From the NCBI GenBank assembly GCA_964429135.1, contig CAYSAU010000014.1:33666-97665 (forward strand): 64,000 nucleotides of DNA, read 5' to 3'. The DNA comes from CAZSDU01 sp964429135 (GTDB lineage Bacteria; Bacteroidota; Bacteroidia; Bacteroidales; FEN-979). A program made the position numbers and the translations under genes. The notes beneath the pieces were generated by a model, which saw nothing but the letters and a program-made list of their open reading frames with translations, made no database searches and had not been told where the DNA came from. Of this stretch, positions 43,452-52,708 are shown piece by piece; positions within the stretch are counted from its first letter, which is position 1, and each line of letters opens with the position of its first letter.

Positions 43452-44693
43452 ATGAAAACAAAAGTCTTTTTACTGATGTCACTGATCCTGATGGCTGCCT
43501 TCAGCTCAATACAGGTAAATGCCCGCACGCAGGATGTGCCGGTACCGGATTCACTGGGCTTACCCGGTGATAACCTGAATCTTTTTGCTGTCCTTGACCT
43601 TTTTCAGCAATGCAAAACCCTTGAAGAATTTGAGAAAAAACTTAACCTGGAAGATTCAAAGATTAATAACCTTGATCTGAATAATGATGATCAGACCGAC
43701 TATATCAGGGTCATAGATCATCAGGATGGCGAAAATCATGCCATTGTTCTTCAGGTCCCTGTGGCAAAAACAGAAAACCAGGATGTAGCGGTAATCTATA
43801 TTGATAAAGATAAATCCGGAACATATCATGTTCAGATCATTGGCAATGAAGACCTTTACGGCAAAGATTATATCATTGAACCCAATGAAAACTTTGCAGA
43901 AGGAAAAGAAGCAGGAGCTTCAGAAACCGCTCATTCGGAGACAAGAATAGTGGAAAAAGCAGGAACTCAGACAACCATCTATGTTTCTGTTTCTTATTGG
44001 CCTGTAATCAGGTATATTTATACTCCGACTTATACCCTTTATGTTTCTCCCTGGAACTGGTATTCTTATCCACCCTGGTGGAGGCCATGGTCTCCCTGGT
44101 ACTGGAGGAACTATTACGGATATTATTATCACCATCACCCATATTGGCATGGGTATTATTACCATTCTCCACATTACAGAAATCCTGAATTTAATCACTG
44201 GTACGGATCCAGAAGCTCTTCTTCTCCCACGGTCAAACACAACAGAACAAGCGGAGTCTATTCAAAAACCTATGAGTTGAGAAATAATAGTGCCGGACCG
44301 GGAAAACGATCCATGACGCCAAATCCGGGATATAATCAGGGGAAAAGGGATGATATTAACCCAGGTTTAAGGCGGGTGGAAAAAAATCAGGGGGTTAATA
44401 ACCAATCAAAAACAATGTATCCTCAAAAAACCAGTCCGGCTAATCAAGGAACAAATACCAAGCAGAGGGTGAATCCTTCTCCGAACACAAAATCCAAGAC
44501 ATCGACCGTGAAAACCGAAAAACCAGCTGTTTCTAATACGAAAGAAACAAGACCGCCAATGAAAAAAGAAGTGCAGAATTCAAAATCAAAGCCGGTAGTT
44601 CCTGTGGAAAAACAAAAGAATATCCCTGCAGAAAAACAGAAAAACAGCCTTGAAAAAAAAACAGGAACGTCCGGGAAAAAAGTGAAACTTTAA
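43452..44693 (+). CDS. Secreted protein with a Trp/Tyr/His-rich central segment, unknown
   Basis: ATG 43452 (413 residues) gives the signal peptide MKTKVFLLMSLILMAAFSS..VNA; upstream ATGs would start inside or before the terminator at 43364. An N-terminal folded domain (~40-165) is followed by a segment of dense aromatic residues (YPPWWRPWSPWYWRNYYG, YYYHHHPYWHGYYYH), then a Lys/Asn/Gln/Pro-rich low-complexity tail (many K, N, P; VEKQKNIPAEKQKN). Such W/Y-rich plus basic tails are seen in Bacteroidota proteins of unknown role and suggest surface, extracellular or polymer contact. Convergent stop shared with 44690. Confidence 0.7.
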   Translation: MKTKVFLLMSLILMAAFSSIQVNARTQDVPVPDSLGLPGDNLNLFAVLDLFQQCKTLEEFEKKLNLEDSKINNLDLNNDDQTDYIRVIDHQDGENHAIVLQVPVAKTENQDVAVIYIDKDKSGTYHVQIIGNEDLYGKDYIIEPNENFAEGKEAGASETAHSETRIVEKAGTQTTIYVSVSYWPVIRYIYTPTYTLYVSPWNWYSYPPWWRPWSPWYWRNYYGYYYHHHPYWHGYYYHSPHYRNPEFNHWYGSRSSSSPTVKHNRTSGVYSKTYELRNNSAGPGKRSMTPNPGYNQGKRDDINPGLRRVEKNQGVNNQSKTMYPQKTSPANQGTNTKQRVNPSPNTKSKTSTVKTEKPAVSNTKETRPPMKKEVQNSKSKPVVPVEKQKNIPAEKQKNSLEKKTGTSGKKVKL

Positions 44694-45382
44694 AACTTAC
44701 CGAAACGAAGATTTATTCTTGCTGTGAATTGATTGACCAGGGTTGTGGGGGTGTTGGGTAAATCAACTTTTGGGGAATAGCGGTAACTGATCCCAACCCC
44801 GAGCCGTAATTTTTTAGCCAAATTGAATTCAGCCCTCAAGCCGGGTTCAAGATAAAAAATCCAGGAATTTGCCACAAGGTGTGAATTCCAGAAATGATTA
44901 TGATTTGTATTCCAAGCATAAAAATCATCTGAAGTGTATTGCAGATAACCAAACCCGATGGCGAGGGGAAATGAAACGTGGACAGCAGCATAAGGAAGAA
45001 GTGTATATTCCAGCAAAACACCGCCGAAGCCTCCGCTAAGTTTCGCATTATGCATACTGAAGTTCACAGAGTCAAAATAAATATCATTATAATAGAGATT
45101 CCAGGGATTTCCTAAAAAAGTACCTGTAAGTCCTATCGTCCAATGATGATTAAGAATAAGACCGGCGCTGAGACCAGGTAGAAAAACACTTTTTCCGTTA
45201 AATATAGTATAGCCAGCATTCAGGTCAATAAAATACCCGATGGGAACACGGCTGTGGTTCCCTTTTCCAAAAATCGTTTTGAATTCAGGATTTTCGTTTT
45301 TTTTCCCTTGAGGATCCTCTTGTTGCGCTAAAACAGAACCAGCTATTAAAAGAGAAAGAAATAACAGACAGATTGTTTTCAT
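44690..45382 (-). CDS. Outer membrane beta-barrel protein
   Basis: 230 residues, signal peptide MKTICLLFLSLLIAGSVLAQ. The body is alternating strands (YFIDLNAGYTIFNGKSVFLPGLSAG, HHWTIGLTGTFLG, WIFYLEPGLRAEFNLAKKLRLGVGISYRYSP), with the terminal INLRFGKF strand ending in Phe, as outer membrane barrels do. Stop overlaps the stop of the convergent gene by TTAA. No specific function. Confidence 0.7.
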   Translation of the reverse strand: MKTICLLFLSLLIAGSVLAQQEDPQGKKNENPEFKTIFGKGNHSRVPIGYFIDLNAGYTIFNGKSVFLPGLSAGLILNHHWTIGLTGTFLGNPWNLYYNDIYFDSVNFSMHNAKLSGGFGGVLLEYTLLPYAAVHVSFPLAIGFGYLQYTSDDFYAWNTNHNHFWNSHLVANSWIFYLEPGLRAEFNLAKKLRLGVGISYRYSPKVDLPNTPTTLVNQFTARINLRFGKF

Positions 45383-45426
45383 CCGAGGGTGTTTTTTGAT
45401 AAACGAAGCTAAGATAAAAATATTAT

Positions 45427-47355
45427 TTAATGATTGCTGTCACGATAACGTACAGCATTATCGAGTGCATCCAGGATTTCTCGTGTAAACCCCGGGGGGG
45501 GATGTATGGGGAGACCATTATTGAATGTTTCAGCAGGCAGATTAAATTGATTCATGACTCTGTCACATGTCAGTTGGACCAATTCTCCCTGGTGTTCATC
45601 ATAGCCTTCGAAATTTTTCCCAAAGCGATCGTTAAAGTCTACCATCGCGGCAATCACAACGTTGTACAGCGTTTCTTTCGATGAAACCCTGGGCCTTGCC
45701 TTTTGATACGCAGCTTTAAATAAAGCGGTGGAATGTTCCCTAAAACTCTCGGAAATGGGGATGGTCGTATCATCCACTATGATTTTCTCAGGATTATCTT
45801 TTTCCCATTGGGCATGTGTTCTGGCCACTCTTGCATCATGAAGAGAACGGTTATGGTCAACAAGATAACTTGTATAGAGATATATGATTTTTGGTAAAAG
45901 GTACATGCCTTTTCTTTTCGTTGCCCTTAGTATGGTAAAGAATGCCTTTTTATGCGGCTTTTCAACTTCAAACATAAAAAAAGTAAAAAGCCTCCAAAGC
46001 ATTTTACGTAGTGTCCAAAGGGATGAAATTCCCGCTTCTTTCACTTTGGGCTTATAGTTAATTCCATCAAGGAATGAAAGTGCGCGTTGAGTGAATTCCC
46101 GGGGATCATAGATGTGCTCCCAGTATTGTGCAAGTCCTTCGAACAGTTCGACCCTGCTCATTTGTTTTGGAATGATATTGGATATGATATCTAGTTTATC
46201 GTTGATTTCATCCTGTTCTGTTAAAACGATACGCCCTTGTCGTTTAAGGTCATACCACATTTTTGTCCCTGGAGGAGCAGCCAGGGGATGACAGAGGTGA
46301 TGAACAATATTGGCATGGGCGATAAAATCGCTGGTTTTTTTAAATACCGAAGAATCGTCAGAATCAGCACCAATGATCATATGGGCGAGGACAATGATGC
46401 CGAAGGATTGGATTTTCATCACTGATTCACGGATTGGAAACCGCATGTTTTGCTGCTTATTGAAATCCTTTAAAGATTCTTCATTGACCGATTCAATCCC
46501 GATCATTACTGCCTGGAAATTGCAATCGGCGAGCAGGGTGAGTAATTCTTCATCCTGGGCGATGGTGATATCAATCTGTGTAATAAAATCTATGGGTGCT
46601 TTAAAGGAATTATTTAAAGGGATCATTTCTCTCAGCAAGGCTTTGGTATATTGCTTATCCCCGGCGAAATTATCATCCGCGATAAAAATCATTTTTACAC
46701 CCAGGGCGTGAAGTCTCCTGATTTCTTCCAGAACCTGAGGGATGGTCTTACTTCTGAGTTTGCGCCCGAATGTATAAATCACGTCACAGAAACTGCAGTC
46801 GAATGGACACCCTCTGGTGGTTTGAAGTAAAGCAGATGTATATGAAGGAAGATCCTGTTTCAGTAACTCCCAGCGTGGAGCTGGAGTTTGACTCATATCA
46901 GGCTTGGTGTAGTTTCTATAAACCTTCAACCATGATCCGGTTTCGTAATCTTCTAAAAATTTCGGCCAGGTTTCTTCTGCTTCCCCATGAAAAATGACAT
47001 CAATATCGGTCATTTCTTTATGAATAAAGTGTTCAACACCAATTCCTCCCATCACGATTAGGGCAGAAGTGTTAATCTCTCTGCAAAATCTTGCAATCCG
47101 CAGGGAACGTTTCTGCTGGTTGGAAGTTACAGAAATGCCGATGATATTGTAAACATTGTTTTGAATGACCTGATCCACTGGTCCCCGGGTATATTCGTCA
47201 TGGATTTCCACTTCATGTTCAGTAGGGGTTAGTGCGGCAACCGCTGCAACTGCATGGGGAGCAAAAAGCGTCTTGGCAAAGAGAAAAGGGATTCCCTGTG
47301 TTATTCTACTGTCAACATCATCAGGCATTCCAGGACTGATTAACAATATCTTCAT
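45427..47355 (-). CDS. Radical SAM protein with B12-binding-like N-terminal domain
   Basis: 642 residues from ATG 47355 (MKILLISPGMPDD), which removes eight non-family residues present with ATG 47379. The N-terminal ~130 residues look like a cobalamin-binding-like Rossmann fold (ILLISPGM, NIIGISVTSNQ, VMGGIGVEHF, VIFHGEAEETWPKFL), although no DxHxxG motif is visible. The radical SAM cluster is C183-x3-C187-x2-C190 (RGCPFDCSFCDV). A long C-terminal half (helices, YKPK, MLWRLFTFFMFEVEKPHKK) is of the DUF4070 type often joined to such enzymes. Substrate unknown. Candidate promoter at 47394-47401. Confidence 0.85.
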   Translation of the reverse strand: MKILLISPGMPDDVDSRITQGIPFLFAKTLFAPHAVAAVAALTPTEHEVEIHDEYTRGPVDQVIQNNVYNIIGISVTSNQQKRSLRIARFCREINTSALIVMGGIGVEHFIHKEMTDIDVIFHGEAEETWPKFLEDYETGSWLKVYRNYTKPDMSQTPAPRWELLKQDLPSYTSALLQTTRGCPFDCSFCDVIYTFGRKLRSKTIPQVLEEIRRLHALGVKMIFIADDNFAGDKQYTKALLREMIPLNNSFKAPIDFITQIDITIAQDEELLTLLADCNFQAVMIGIESVNEESLKDFNKQQNMRFPIRESVMKIQSFGIIVLAHMIIGADSDDSSVFKKTSDFIAHANIVHHLCHPLAAPPGTKMWYDLKRQGRIVLTEQDEINDKLDIISNIIPKQMSRVELFEGLAQYWEHIYDPREFTQRALSFLDGINYKPKVKEAGISSLWTLRKMLWRLFTFFMFEVEKPHKKAFFTILRATKRKGMYLLPKIIYLYTSYLVDHNRSLHDARVARTHAQWEKDNPEKIIVDDTTIPISESFREHSTALFKAAYQKARPRVSSKETLYNVVIAAMVDFNDRFGKNFEGYDEHQGELVQLTCDRVMNQFNLPAETFNNGLPIHPPPGFTREILDALDNAVRYRDSNH

Positions 47356-47393
47356 AAAGTAATTTTGTAGTTCTCCCAAGGGAACAGAAACAG

Positions 47394-47401
47394 CAAAGAT
47401 A
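47394..47401 (-). promoter_or_regulatory. Candidate -7 box for the radical SAM gene
   Basis: Minus-strand TATCTTTG, a perfect TAnnTTTG, 39 bp before ATG 47355. A good TTTG at about 20 nt further upstream is not visible, so this is tentative. Confidence 0.35.
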
Positions 47402-47469
47402 CGCTTCCGCCCTGAAACTTTGCTGATAAATTTCTGTCAGGGTTTTCAATGCCTTATACTCAGTTCCTT

Positions 47470-47477
47470 TATCTTTG
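47470..47477 (+). promoter_or_regulatory. Candidate -7 box for the COG2509-type FAD oxidoreductase
   Basis: Plus-strand TATCTTTG, 42 bp before ATG 47519, with TTTC at 47444-47447 at 22 nt spacing as a weak -33 match. With the box at 47394-47401 it makes a divergent pair of identical -7 sequences. Confidence 0.45.
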
Positions 47478-47518
47478 CGCTGATTATAAGTTACTTCATT
47501 AAATCTCAATGCTGAAGT

Positions 47519-49057
47519 ATGGGATCCAAATCCATTGAACTGAAGATGCCATCGGCTTATACAGTTAAGGAATTAGAAAAGGAAATAGAAAAAAAGTTCC
47601 GGGCTAAACAATTTACGTATCAGATCATGAATAAAAGCCTTGATGCACGAAATAAGCGCAATATTTTCTGGCAATTGAGGGTAGCTGTTTCATGTGATAA
47701 CATTCAAGGGGATGAAAAAGAACCTTCTCCGTCATTGAACATATCGTATAAAAATCGCCATAAGAAGGTTGTGGTCACAGGAAGCGGGCCGGCCGGATTT
47801 TTTGCTGCTTATATCCTTCAAATGTCAGGGTTTGAGACCCTGATTCTGGAAAGGGGCAGGGATGTTAATAATCGAGAAAAGGGAATTCTTCATTTTGAAA
47901 AAACAGGAGAGTTTGACCCCAGATCAAATTATGCTTTTGGTGAAGGAGGTGCAGGTACCTTTTCCGATGGCAAACTTACCTCGCGGTCGAAACATATTTC
48001 AAGGGAGAGGGCATTCATCATTTCATCGTACATCAATGCCGGTGCACCGGAGGAGATTAGGTACCTTTCCCATCCTCATGTCGGGAGCGATCACTTAAGG
48101 ATGGTAGTTAAAATCCTTGGGGAAAAATATTCCTCACTGGGAGGAATGATCAGGTTTGAGACGTCAATGGATGACCTGACCGTTCAGCAAGGGGAAGTTA
48201 AAGAAGCAATTTCCGGACGGGAAGCATTCAAGGGGGATTATTTCATTGTTGCTCCCGGCCATTCAGCCTATGAAACATATCGAATGCTGATGCGAAGAGG
48301 GGTTGGCTTTCGTACTAAAAACTTTGCCCTTGGGTGCCGTGCAGAACATCTTCAACGGGAGATTAATAGCGCCCAATGGGGCGTTGAGAAACTGCAAGGG
48401 GTGAAAGCGGCAGAATATCGACTAACTTCAAAAGCAGACGGGAAACATCCTGTTTATTCATTTTGCATGTGTCCGGGAGGAATGGTGGTTCCGGCAGCGA
48501 CATATGCTCACCAGAACATTGTGAATGGAATGAGCAACTATCGAAGGGACGGACGATTTGCCAATGCTGCCTGTGTTGCCGGTATTCATCCCGATCAGCT
48601 GGCGGGAAAGAAAATCAGCCCCGAAGACTTGTTATCCTGGATGGAGGCTCTCGAGCATACTTTTTATGATTATTCCGGTAATTACCGGGCGCCATTTTGC
48701 AGTATCAAAGATTTTCTTTCAGGAAAAGAACCAATAGACATTCCTGACAGCAGCTATCCTCTCGGAATAACTCCTGCTCCGCTTTGGGCAATGCTGCCTG
48801 GAGAAATAGTCCCCTCCATGAAGGAAGGATTAAAGGCATTTTGTCATAAAATTAAAAATTATGAGAACGGTATATTACTGGGACTTGAAAGTAAAACCTC
48901 CTCTCCCGTTCAAGTAATCAGGGAAAAAAACGGGCTGTGCAGTGGTTTTGCTAATTTATTCATGGCTGGAGAAGGAGGAGGATATACCGGGGGGATTATA
49001 TCAAGTGCAGCAGACGGGATAAAAATTGCCCTGCAGATTATTTCCAAAGAAAACTAA
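47519..49057 (+). CDS. FAD-dependent dehydrogenase (COG2509-type)
   Basis: 512 residues. N-terminal ~75-residue extra domain (KELEKEIEKKFRAKQF, typical of COG2509), then the FAD Rossmann motif VVVTGSGPAGFFAAYIL, the block NYAFGEGGAGTFSDGKLTSRSKH, then GYRTKNFALGCRAEH-like GFRTKNFALGCRAEHLQ, CPGGMVVPAATY and the C-terminal FAD block GEGGGYTGGIISSAADGIK. These are characteristic of the family; substrate unknown. It shares stop bases (CTAA) with the convergent HI0933-like gene. Confidence 0.9.
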   Translation: MGSKSIELKMPSAYTVKELEKEIEKKFRAKQFTYQIMNKSLDARNKRNIFWQLRVAVSCDNIQGDEKEPSPSLNISYKNRHKKVVVTGSGPAGFFAAYILQMSGFETLILERGRDVNNREKGILHFEKTGEFDPRSNYAFGEGGAGTFSDGKLTSRSKHISRERAFIISSYINAGAPEEIRYLSHPHVGSDHLRMVVKILGEKYSSLGGMIRFETSMDDLTVQQGEVKEAISGREAFKGDYFIVAPGHSAYETYRMLMRRGVGFRTKNFALGCRAEHLQREINSAQWGVEKLQGVKAAEYRLTSKADGKHPVYSFCMCPGGMVVPAATYAHQNIVNGMSNYRRDGRFANAACVAGIHPDQLAGKKISPEDLLSWMEALEHTFYDYSGNYRAPFCSIKDFLSGKEPIDIPDSSYPLGITPAPLWAMLPGEIVPSMKEGLKAFCHKIKNYENGILLGLESKTSSPVQVIREKNGLCSGFANLFMAGEGGGYTGGIISSAADGIKIALQIISKEN

Positions 49058-50322
49058 GCATTCATTGTATTTATGGCTGATTGACCAGCCAACCATGCAG
49101 TAGAGTAAGCCATTTGAAGATTATAACCGCCTGTATCGGCGTCGAGGTCAATAATTTCACCGGCAAAATATAGATTTTTTTGTATTTTGGATTCCATGGT
49201 TTCCGGGTTAATCTCCTGGGTCGGAATTCCGCCGGCTGTAATGATGGCTTCCTTAAAAGATCGGAAACCTTTTACTTGAAGTCGAAAATTTTTCATTAAG
49301 AGCATTACTTTACGCCGTTCTTTTGAACTCAGCTGATGTCCTGATTTTTCACCGTCTATTCCCGTTTCTTTCAGAAATATAGGGATGAGTAGAGCGGGAA
49401 GCCACAAACGGAATAGGTTAACCATCTTTTTTTTACCATGCTCATTAAGATCCCGGATCAGACGGAGATCAAGTTTCGCTTCATCCAGGGCTGGTTTAAG
49501 GTCAACGGAAAGATCAACACGGTGATGCTGAAGGATTTCGTCCACCACAAATCTACTCAAGCTGAGAATAATGGGTCCGGAAACACCAAAATGGGTAAAG
49601 AGCATTTCTCCAAAAGCTTCTTTGAATTTCCGGTCATTGATCCAGATAGAAACATTCACGTTTTTCAGGCTCAGTCCCTGAAGTTTCTGAGCGATATCAC
49701 CGTAGGTTTCCAAAGGAACGAGGGCTGGCCGGGGAGGTTCGATTTTATGCCCTGATGCGGCAGCTATTTTATATCCATCTCCGGTAGATCCTGTGGCAGG
49801 GTAGGAGCATCCTCCTGTGCAAAGGATGACTTTTTGGGTTTTAATTACTTTCAGTTTCCCTTGCGTCAGTACGCGGACTCCTGATATACTGCCCTCACTA
49901 ATGACCAGGCTATCCAGTTTTTGCCCATATTCGATTTCCACCTGAAGGCTGTTAACCCAACGAAGTAAAGCTGAAAGCACATCCGAAGATTTATTGCTGA
50001 TCGGAAATACCCTACCACCCCTTTCAACAATAGTTTCCAATCCCTGGGACGATAAAAGTTCAATAATATCACCGGTAAAGAACACCGAAAAAGCATGTTT
50101 TAAGAACCGGCCATTGGGATAGATATGTTTTAGAAATTCACTCCGAGGGGCTACATTGGTAATATTACAGCGGCCTTTTCCGGTGATCAGTAATTTTCGT
50201 CCGGCAACGTTCATTTTTTCCAGTAAGAGGACTTTTCCGCCGAGCGATGCAACTCTACCGGAAGCGATCAGTCCGGCGGGGCCTGCGCCGACTACCACTA
50301 CGTCATAAGTTTCCCGTTTCAA
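49054..50322 (-). CDS. HI0933/BaiN-like NAD(P)/FAD-dependent oxidoreductase
   Basis: 422 residues. FAD motif VVVGAGPAGLIASGRVA, LLLEKMNVAGRKLLITGKGRCNITN (a family signature), VILCTGGCSYPATGSTGDGYKIA, and the C-terminal GGIPTQEINPETMESKIQKNLYFAGEIIDLDADTGGYNLQMA. This matches COG2081 (HI0933 family), flavoproteins of uncertain substrate. Converges on the COG2509 gene. The AMP-binding gene upstream ends 4 bp before this start, so both may share a transcript. Confidence 0.92.
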   Translation of the reverse strand: MKRETYDVVVVGAGPAGLIASGRVASLGGKVLLLEKMNVAGRKLLITGKGRCNITNVAPRSEFLKHIYPNGRFLKHAFSVFFTGDIIELLSSQGLETIVERGGRVFPISNKSSDVLSALLRWVNSLQVEIEYGQKLDSLVISEGSISGVRVLTQGKLKVIKTQKVILCTGGCSYPATGSTGDGYKIAAASGHKIEPPRPALVPLETYGDIAQKLQGLSLKNVNVSIWINDRKFKEAFGEMLFTHFGVSGPIILSLSRFVVDEILQHHRVDLSVDLKPALDEAKLDLRLIRDLNEHGKKKMVNLFRLWLPALLIPIFLKETGIDGEKSGHQLSSKERRKVMLLMKNFRLQVKGFRSFKEAIITAGGIPTQEINPETMESKIQKNLYFAGEIIDLDADTGGYNLQMAYSTAWLAGQSAINTMNA

Positions 50323-50325
50323 TAT

Positions 50326-51951
50326 TCAGGAATATAAAAACCGTTTAATGCTTCTCTTGGGAGTCTTTTCAAATTCCGTAGGAAAAATTTCAAAATCAGC
50401 AACTGTAATATATTTGGGAATCCTATGATTCAGGTCATGAATATAAGCTTTAAATAGTTCCGGAAGTTGTTCCCTGCTGACTCCGGCTTTTTGCATAGCA
50501 TCCGCATCGGGATGGATCAAGGCAATGAGTTTTTGATTTCTTTCGATCACCAGTGATTCCATAACCAGGAAACGATTATTTAATACCGACTCAAGTTCTT
50601 CAGGATATATGTTTTTACCAGAGGGTCCCAGAATCATGCTTTTACTTCTTCCCTTGATAAAAATGTTTCCATGTTTGTCGAGGATTCCCAAGTCGCCGGT
50701 ATGAAGCCATCCTTCCTGGTCAACCACCTGTGCAGTCGCTTCTTTGTTTTTGTAATATCCCATCATGACATGACTTCCCCTGACCATGATTTCTCCTACT
50801 TTTCTGAGGGGATCTTCCGAATCGATTGCTATTTCAAGTTCATCTACGATTCTGCCTGAAGCCCCAATTTTAGTTGTTTTCCATGACGCGTATGAGATCA
50901 GGGGGCCACATTCGGTCATTCCGTAGCCTACAGTAAAAGGAAAATGTATTTTGGCGAAGAAACGTTCTGCCTCAGAATTAAAGGGAGCGCCTCCAATGAC
51001 CAATTCACGAAAATTCCCACCGAAGACTGCACACATTTTCTTTTTGATTTTCTTAAAAATGATTTGATTAATACCCGGGATACGGGTAAGGATTTTCATG
51101 GCCGGTTTACGCAGGACCGGAATTAGCTGGGCTTTGTAAATTTTTTCGATGACCAGAGGAACCGATAAAATCAGTTCCGGGCAGATTTCCTGGAAAGCTT
51201 GAATGATGATTTTTGGGGAAGGCGTTTTGGTCAGAAAAGTGATATCACAACCCAGGGAAAAAGGGAAGAGAAACTCAAAAGCGCAGCCATAAGTATGTGC
51301 CAGGGGAAGGAAAGACAGAATTTTATTCTGCGGATTCAAAGGCATATTGTGTTGGGCGTACAGGATATTTCCTAGCAGGCTTTTATGTTGCAGCACCACT
51401 CCTTTTGAAAATCCCGTGGTACCTGAAGTATAGCTGATCACTGCGATATCTTCATCTGATGACGGAGAAAAATGGATCTGTTCAGGAGTAATGCTCTGTA
51501 TCTGTCTATTCGGGTTTAGCGAGAGGTCTCGGGAATAGTATAAAGAAAGATCCTGGATGCCAAGAATCAAATTTATCTGGGAAAGGGAATGGATATCCAG
51601 TTCTTTAAAAAATGATTCTTCAACAAACAGGGCAAGGGCATCCGAATGATTGATGATGTATTGGACATCAGCTGGTTTAAAATCCGGGAGTATGGGAACA
51701 ATGACTGCTCCATAAGTGATCGTAGCAAGGTAAATGATGCCCCAGTTTGCTGAATTCTTGCCAAGCAGGGCAATTTTATCCCCTTTTTTAATTCCTGTGT
51801 CTATAAAAATAGTATGGATGGCGAGGATGCGCTCACCCACATCCTGATAGGTATAACTGTTGCCTCCATAATCGGAAAGAGCGCGGAATTTCCAATTCTC
51901 ACGGATGGCATTTTCAAAAATCGAAATCAAAGGAGTAGATGTTTTCCTCAT
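50326..51951 (-). CDS. AMP-binding long-chain acyl-CoA synthetase/ligase
   Basis: 541 residues. A-domain motifs: ISYTSGTTGFSKG (P-loop, ~172-184), GYGMTECGPL, WLHTGDLGILD and GPSGKNIYPEELE. The C-terminal Lys block reads PKRSIKRF. It would activate a carboxylic acid as an acyl-adenylate, then a CoA thioester. The absence of a signal peptide fits a cytoplasmic protein. It lies 4 bp before the HI0933-like gene. Chain preference is not readable. Confidence 0.9.
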   Translation of the reverse strand: MRKTSTPLISIFENAIRENWKFRALSDYGGNSYTYQDVGERILAIHTIFIDTGIKKGDKIALLGKNSANWGIIYLATITYGAVIVPILPDFKPADVQYIINHSDALALFVEESFFKELDIHSLSQINLILGIQDLSLYYSRDLSLNPNRQIQSITPEQIHFSPSSDEDIAVISYTSGTTGFSKGVVLQHKSLLGNILYAQHNMPLNPQNKILSFLPLAHTYGCAFEFLFPFSLGCDITFLTKTPSPKIIIQAFQEICPELILSVPLVIEKIYKAQLIPVLRKPAMKILTRIPGINQIIFKKIKKKMCAVFGGNFRELVIGGAPFNSEAERFFAKIHFPFTVGYGMTECGPLISYASWKTTKIGASGRIVDELEIAIDSEDPLRKVGEIMVRGSHVMMGYYKNKEATAQVVDQEGWLHTGDLGILDKHGNIFIKGRSKSMILGPSGKNIYPEELESVLNNRFLVMESLVIERNQKLIALIHPDADAMQKAGVSREQLPELFKAYIHDLNHRIPKYITVADFEIFPTEFEKTPKRSIKRFLYS

Positions 51952-52022
51952 ATAGCAGATTTGGGAGTACTAATTTCTGAATTTTTTTTTAGCCTATTGT
52001 ATTTTTCAAAAATAAACTATAA

Positions 52023-52030
52023 TACTTTTG
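52023..52030 (+). promoter_or_regulatory. Candidate -7 box directly at the EthD-like gene start
   Basis: TACTTTTG matches TAnnTTTG exactly, but ends only 7 bp before ATG 52037. If it is used, transcription would start at or next to the ATG, making the mRNA leaderless. ATTG at 51996-51999 is a weak -33 match. Confidence 0.4.
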
Positions 52031-52036
52031 CCTTTA

Positions 52037-52708
52037 ATGAAAAAACAAATTTATTTGATTTCGGGGATAAAAGGGGAATCTTTTAGAGATTTCCAAGGCA
52101 GGATAATGGAATACGCAAACGTTGCTGCCGGGATAATGCAAACCGGATCCCTTCATGTCACGCTTACCATTGAGCCGCCTCCCATATTTTCCATCATTCC
52201 GTTTAAAAAGAAAAAAATGGCTGCCATATCCATTACCCATGGTCATGATGGTATATTAGAAAGACTGGCAAATGCCAAAGGATTTTCAGGAATATATACT
52301 GTGGAAGAAGCTATTCCGGTGAGTTACAGAAAAACGTGGGAAAACGGCAAAATCACACCTGGAGTTTGTCTGTTGACTTTATTCAGAAAGAAAAAAGGTT
52401 TGGATCAGAATATTTTTCTTGACCGATGGCATCATAGTCATACTCCGCTCTCCATGAGGATACATCCGCTCTGGCATTATAACAGAAATGTGGTTAGAGA
52501 AGTAGAATGTGTAACAGAAACACCATGGGATGGCATTGTTGAAGAACATTTCCGGACAAAAGCGGATCTTATCAATCCATTTCTTTTTTTTGGGAACCCT
52601 TTGGTTATTATTCCCAATATGCTTGAAGTTTATCAGGACACCAAATCTTTCCTTGATTATAGAACCATTGAACCCTATCTGGCGAGAGGGTACCATATCC
52701 GCTCATGA
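52037..52708 (+). CDS. EthD-domain-like protein, unknown
   Basis: 223 residues from ATG 52037 (MKKQIYLISG); an in-frame TTG at 52028 lies inside a promoter-like box. A dimeric alpha/beta-barrel EthD-like block is visible in the second half: LLTLFRKKKGLDQNIFLDRWHHSHTPLSMRIHPL, close to the K-G-x-x-x-x-F-x-x-W..H pattern. The first half is unassigned (ISGIKGESFRDFQGRIMEY). It lies between an acyl-CoA ligase and an epimerase on the opposite strand, which may point to lipid or hydrocarbon chemistry. Ends with TGA overlapping the SDR stop (TCATGA). Confidence 0.6.
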   Translation: MKKQIYLISGIKGESFRDFQGRIMEYANVAAGIMQTGSLHVTLTIEPPPIFSIIPFKKKKMAAISITHGHDGILERLANAKGFSGIYTVEEAIPVSYRKTWENGKITPGVCLLTLFRKKKGLDQNIFLDRWHHSHTPLSMRIHPLWHYNRNVVREVECVTETPWDGIVEEHFRTKADLINPFLFFGNPLVIIPNMLEVYQDTKSFLDYRTIEPYLARGYHIRS

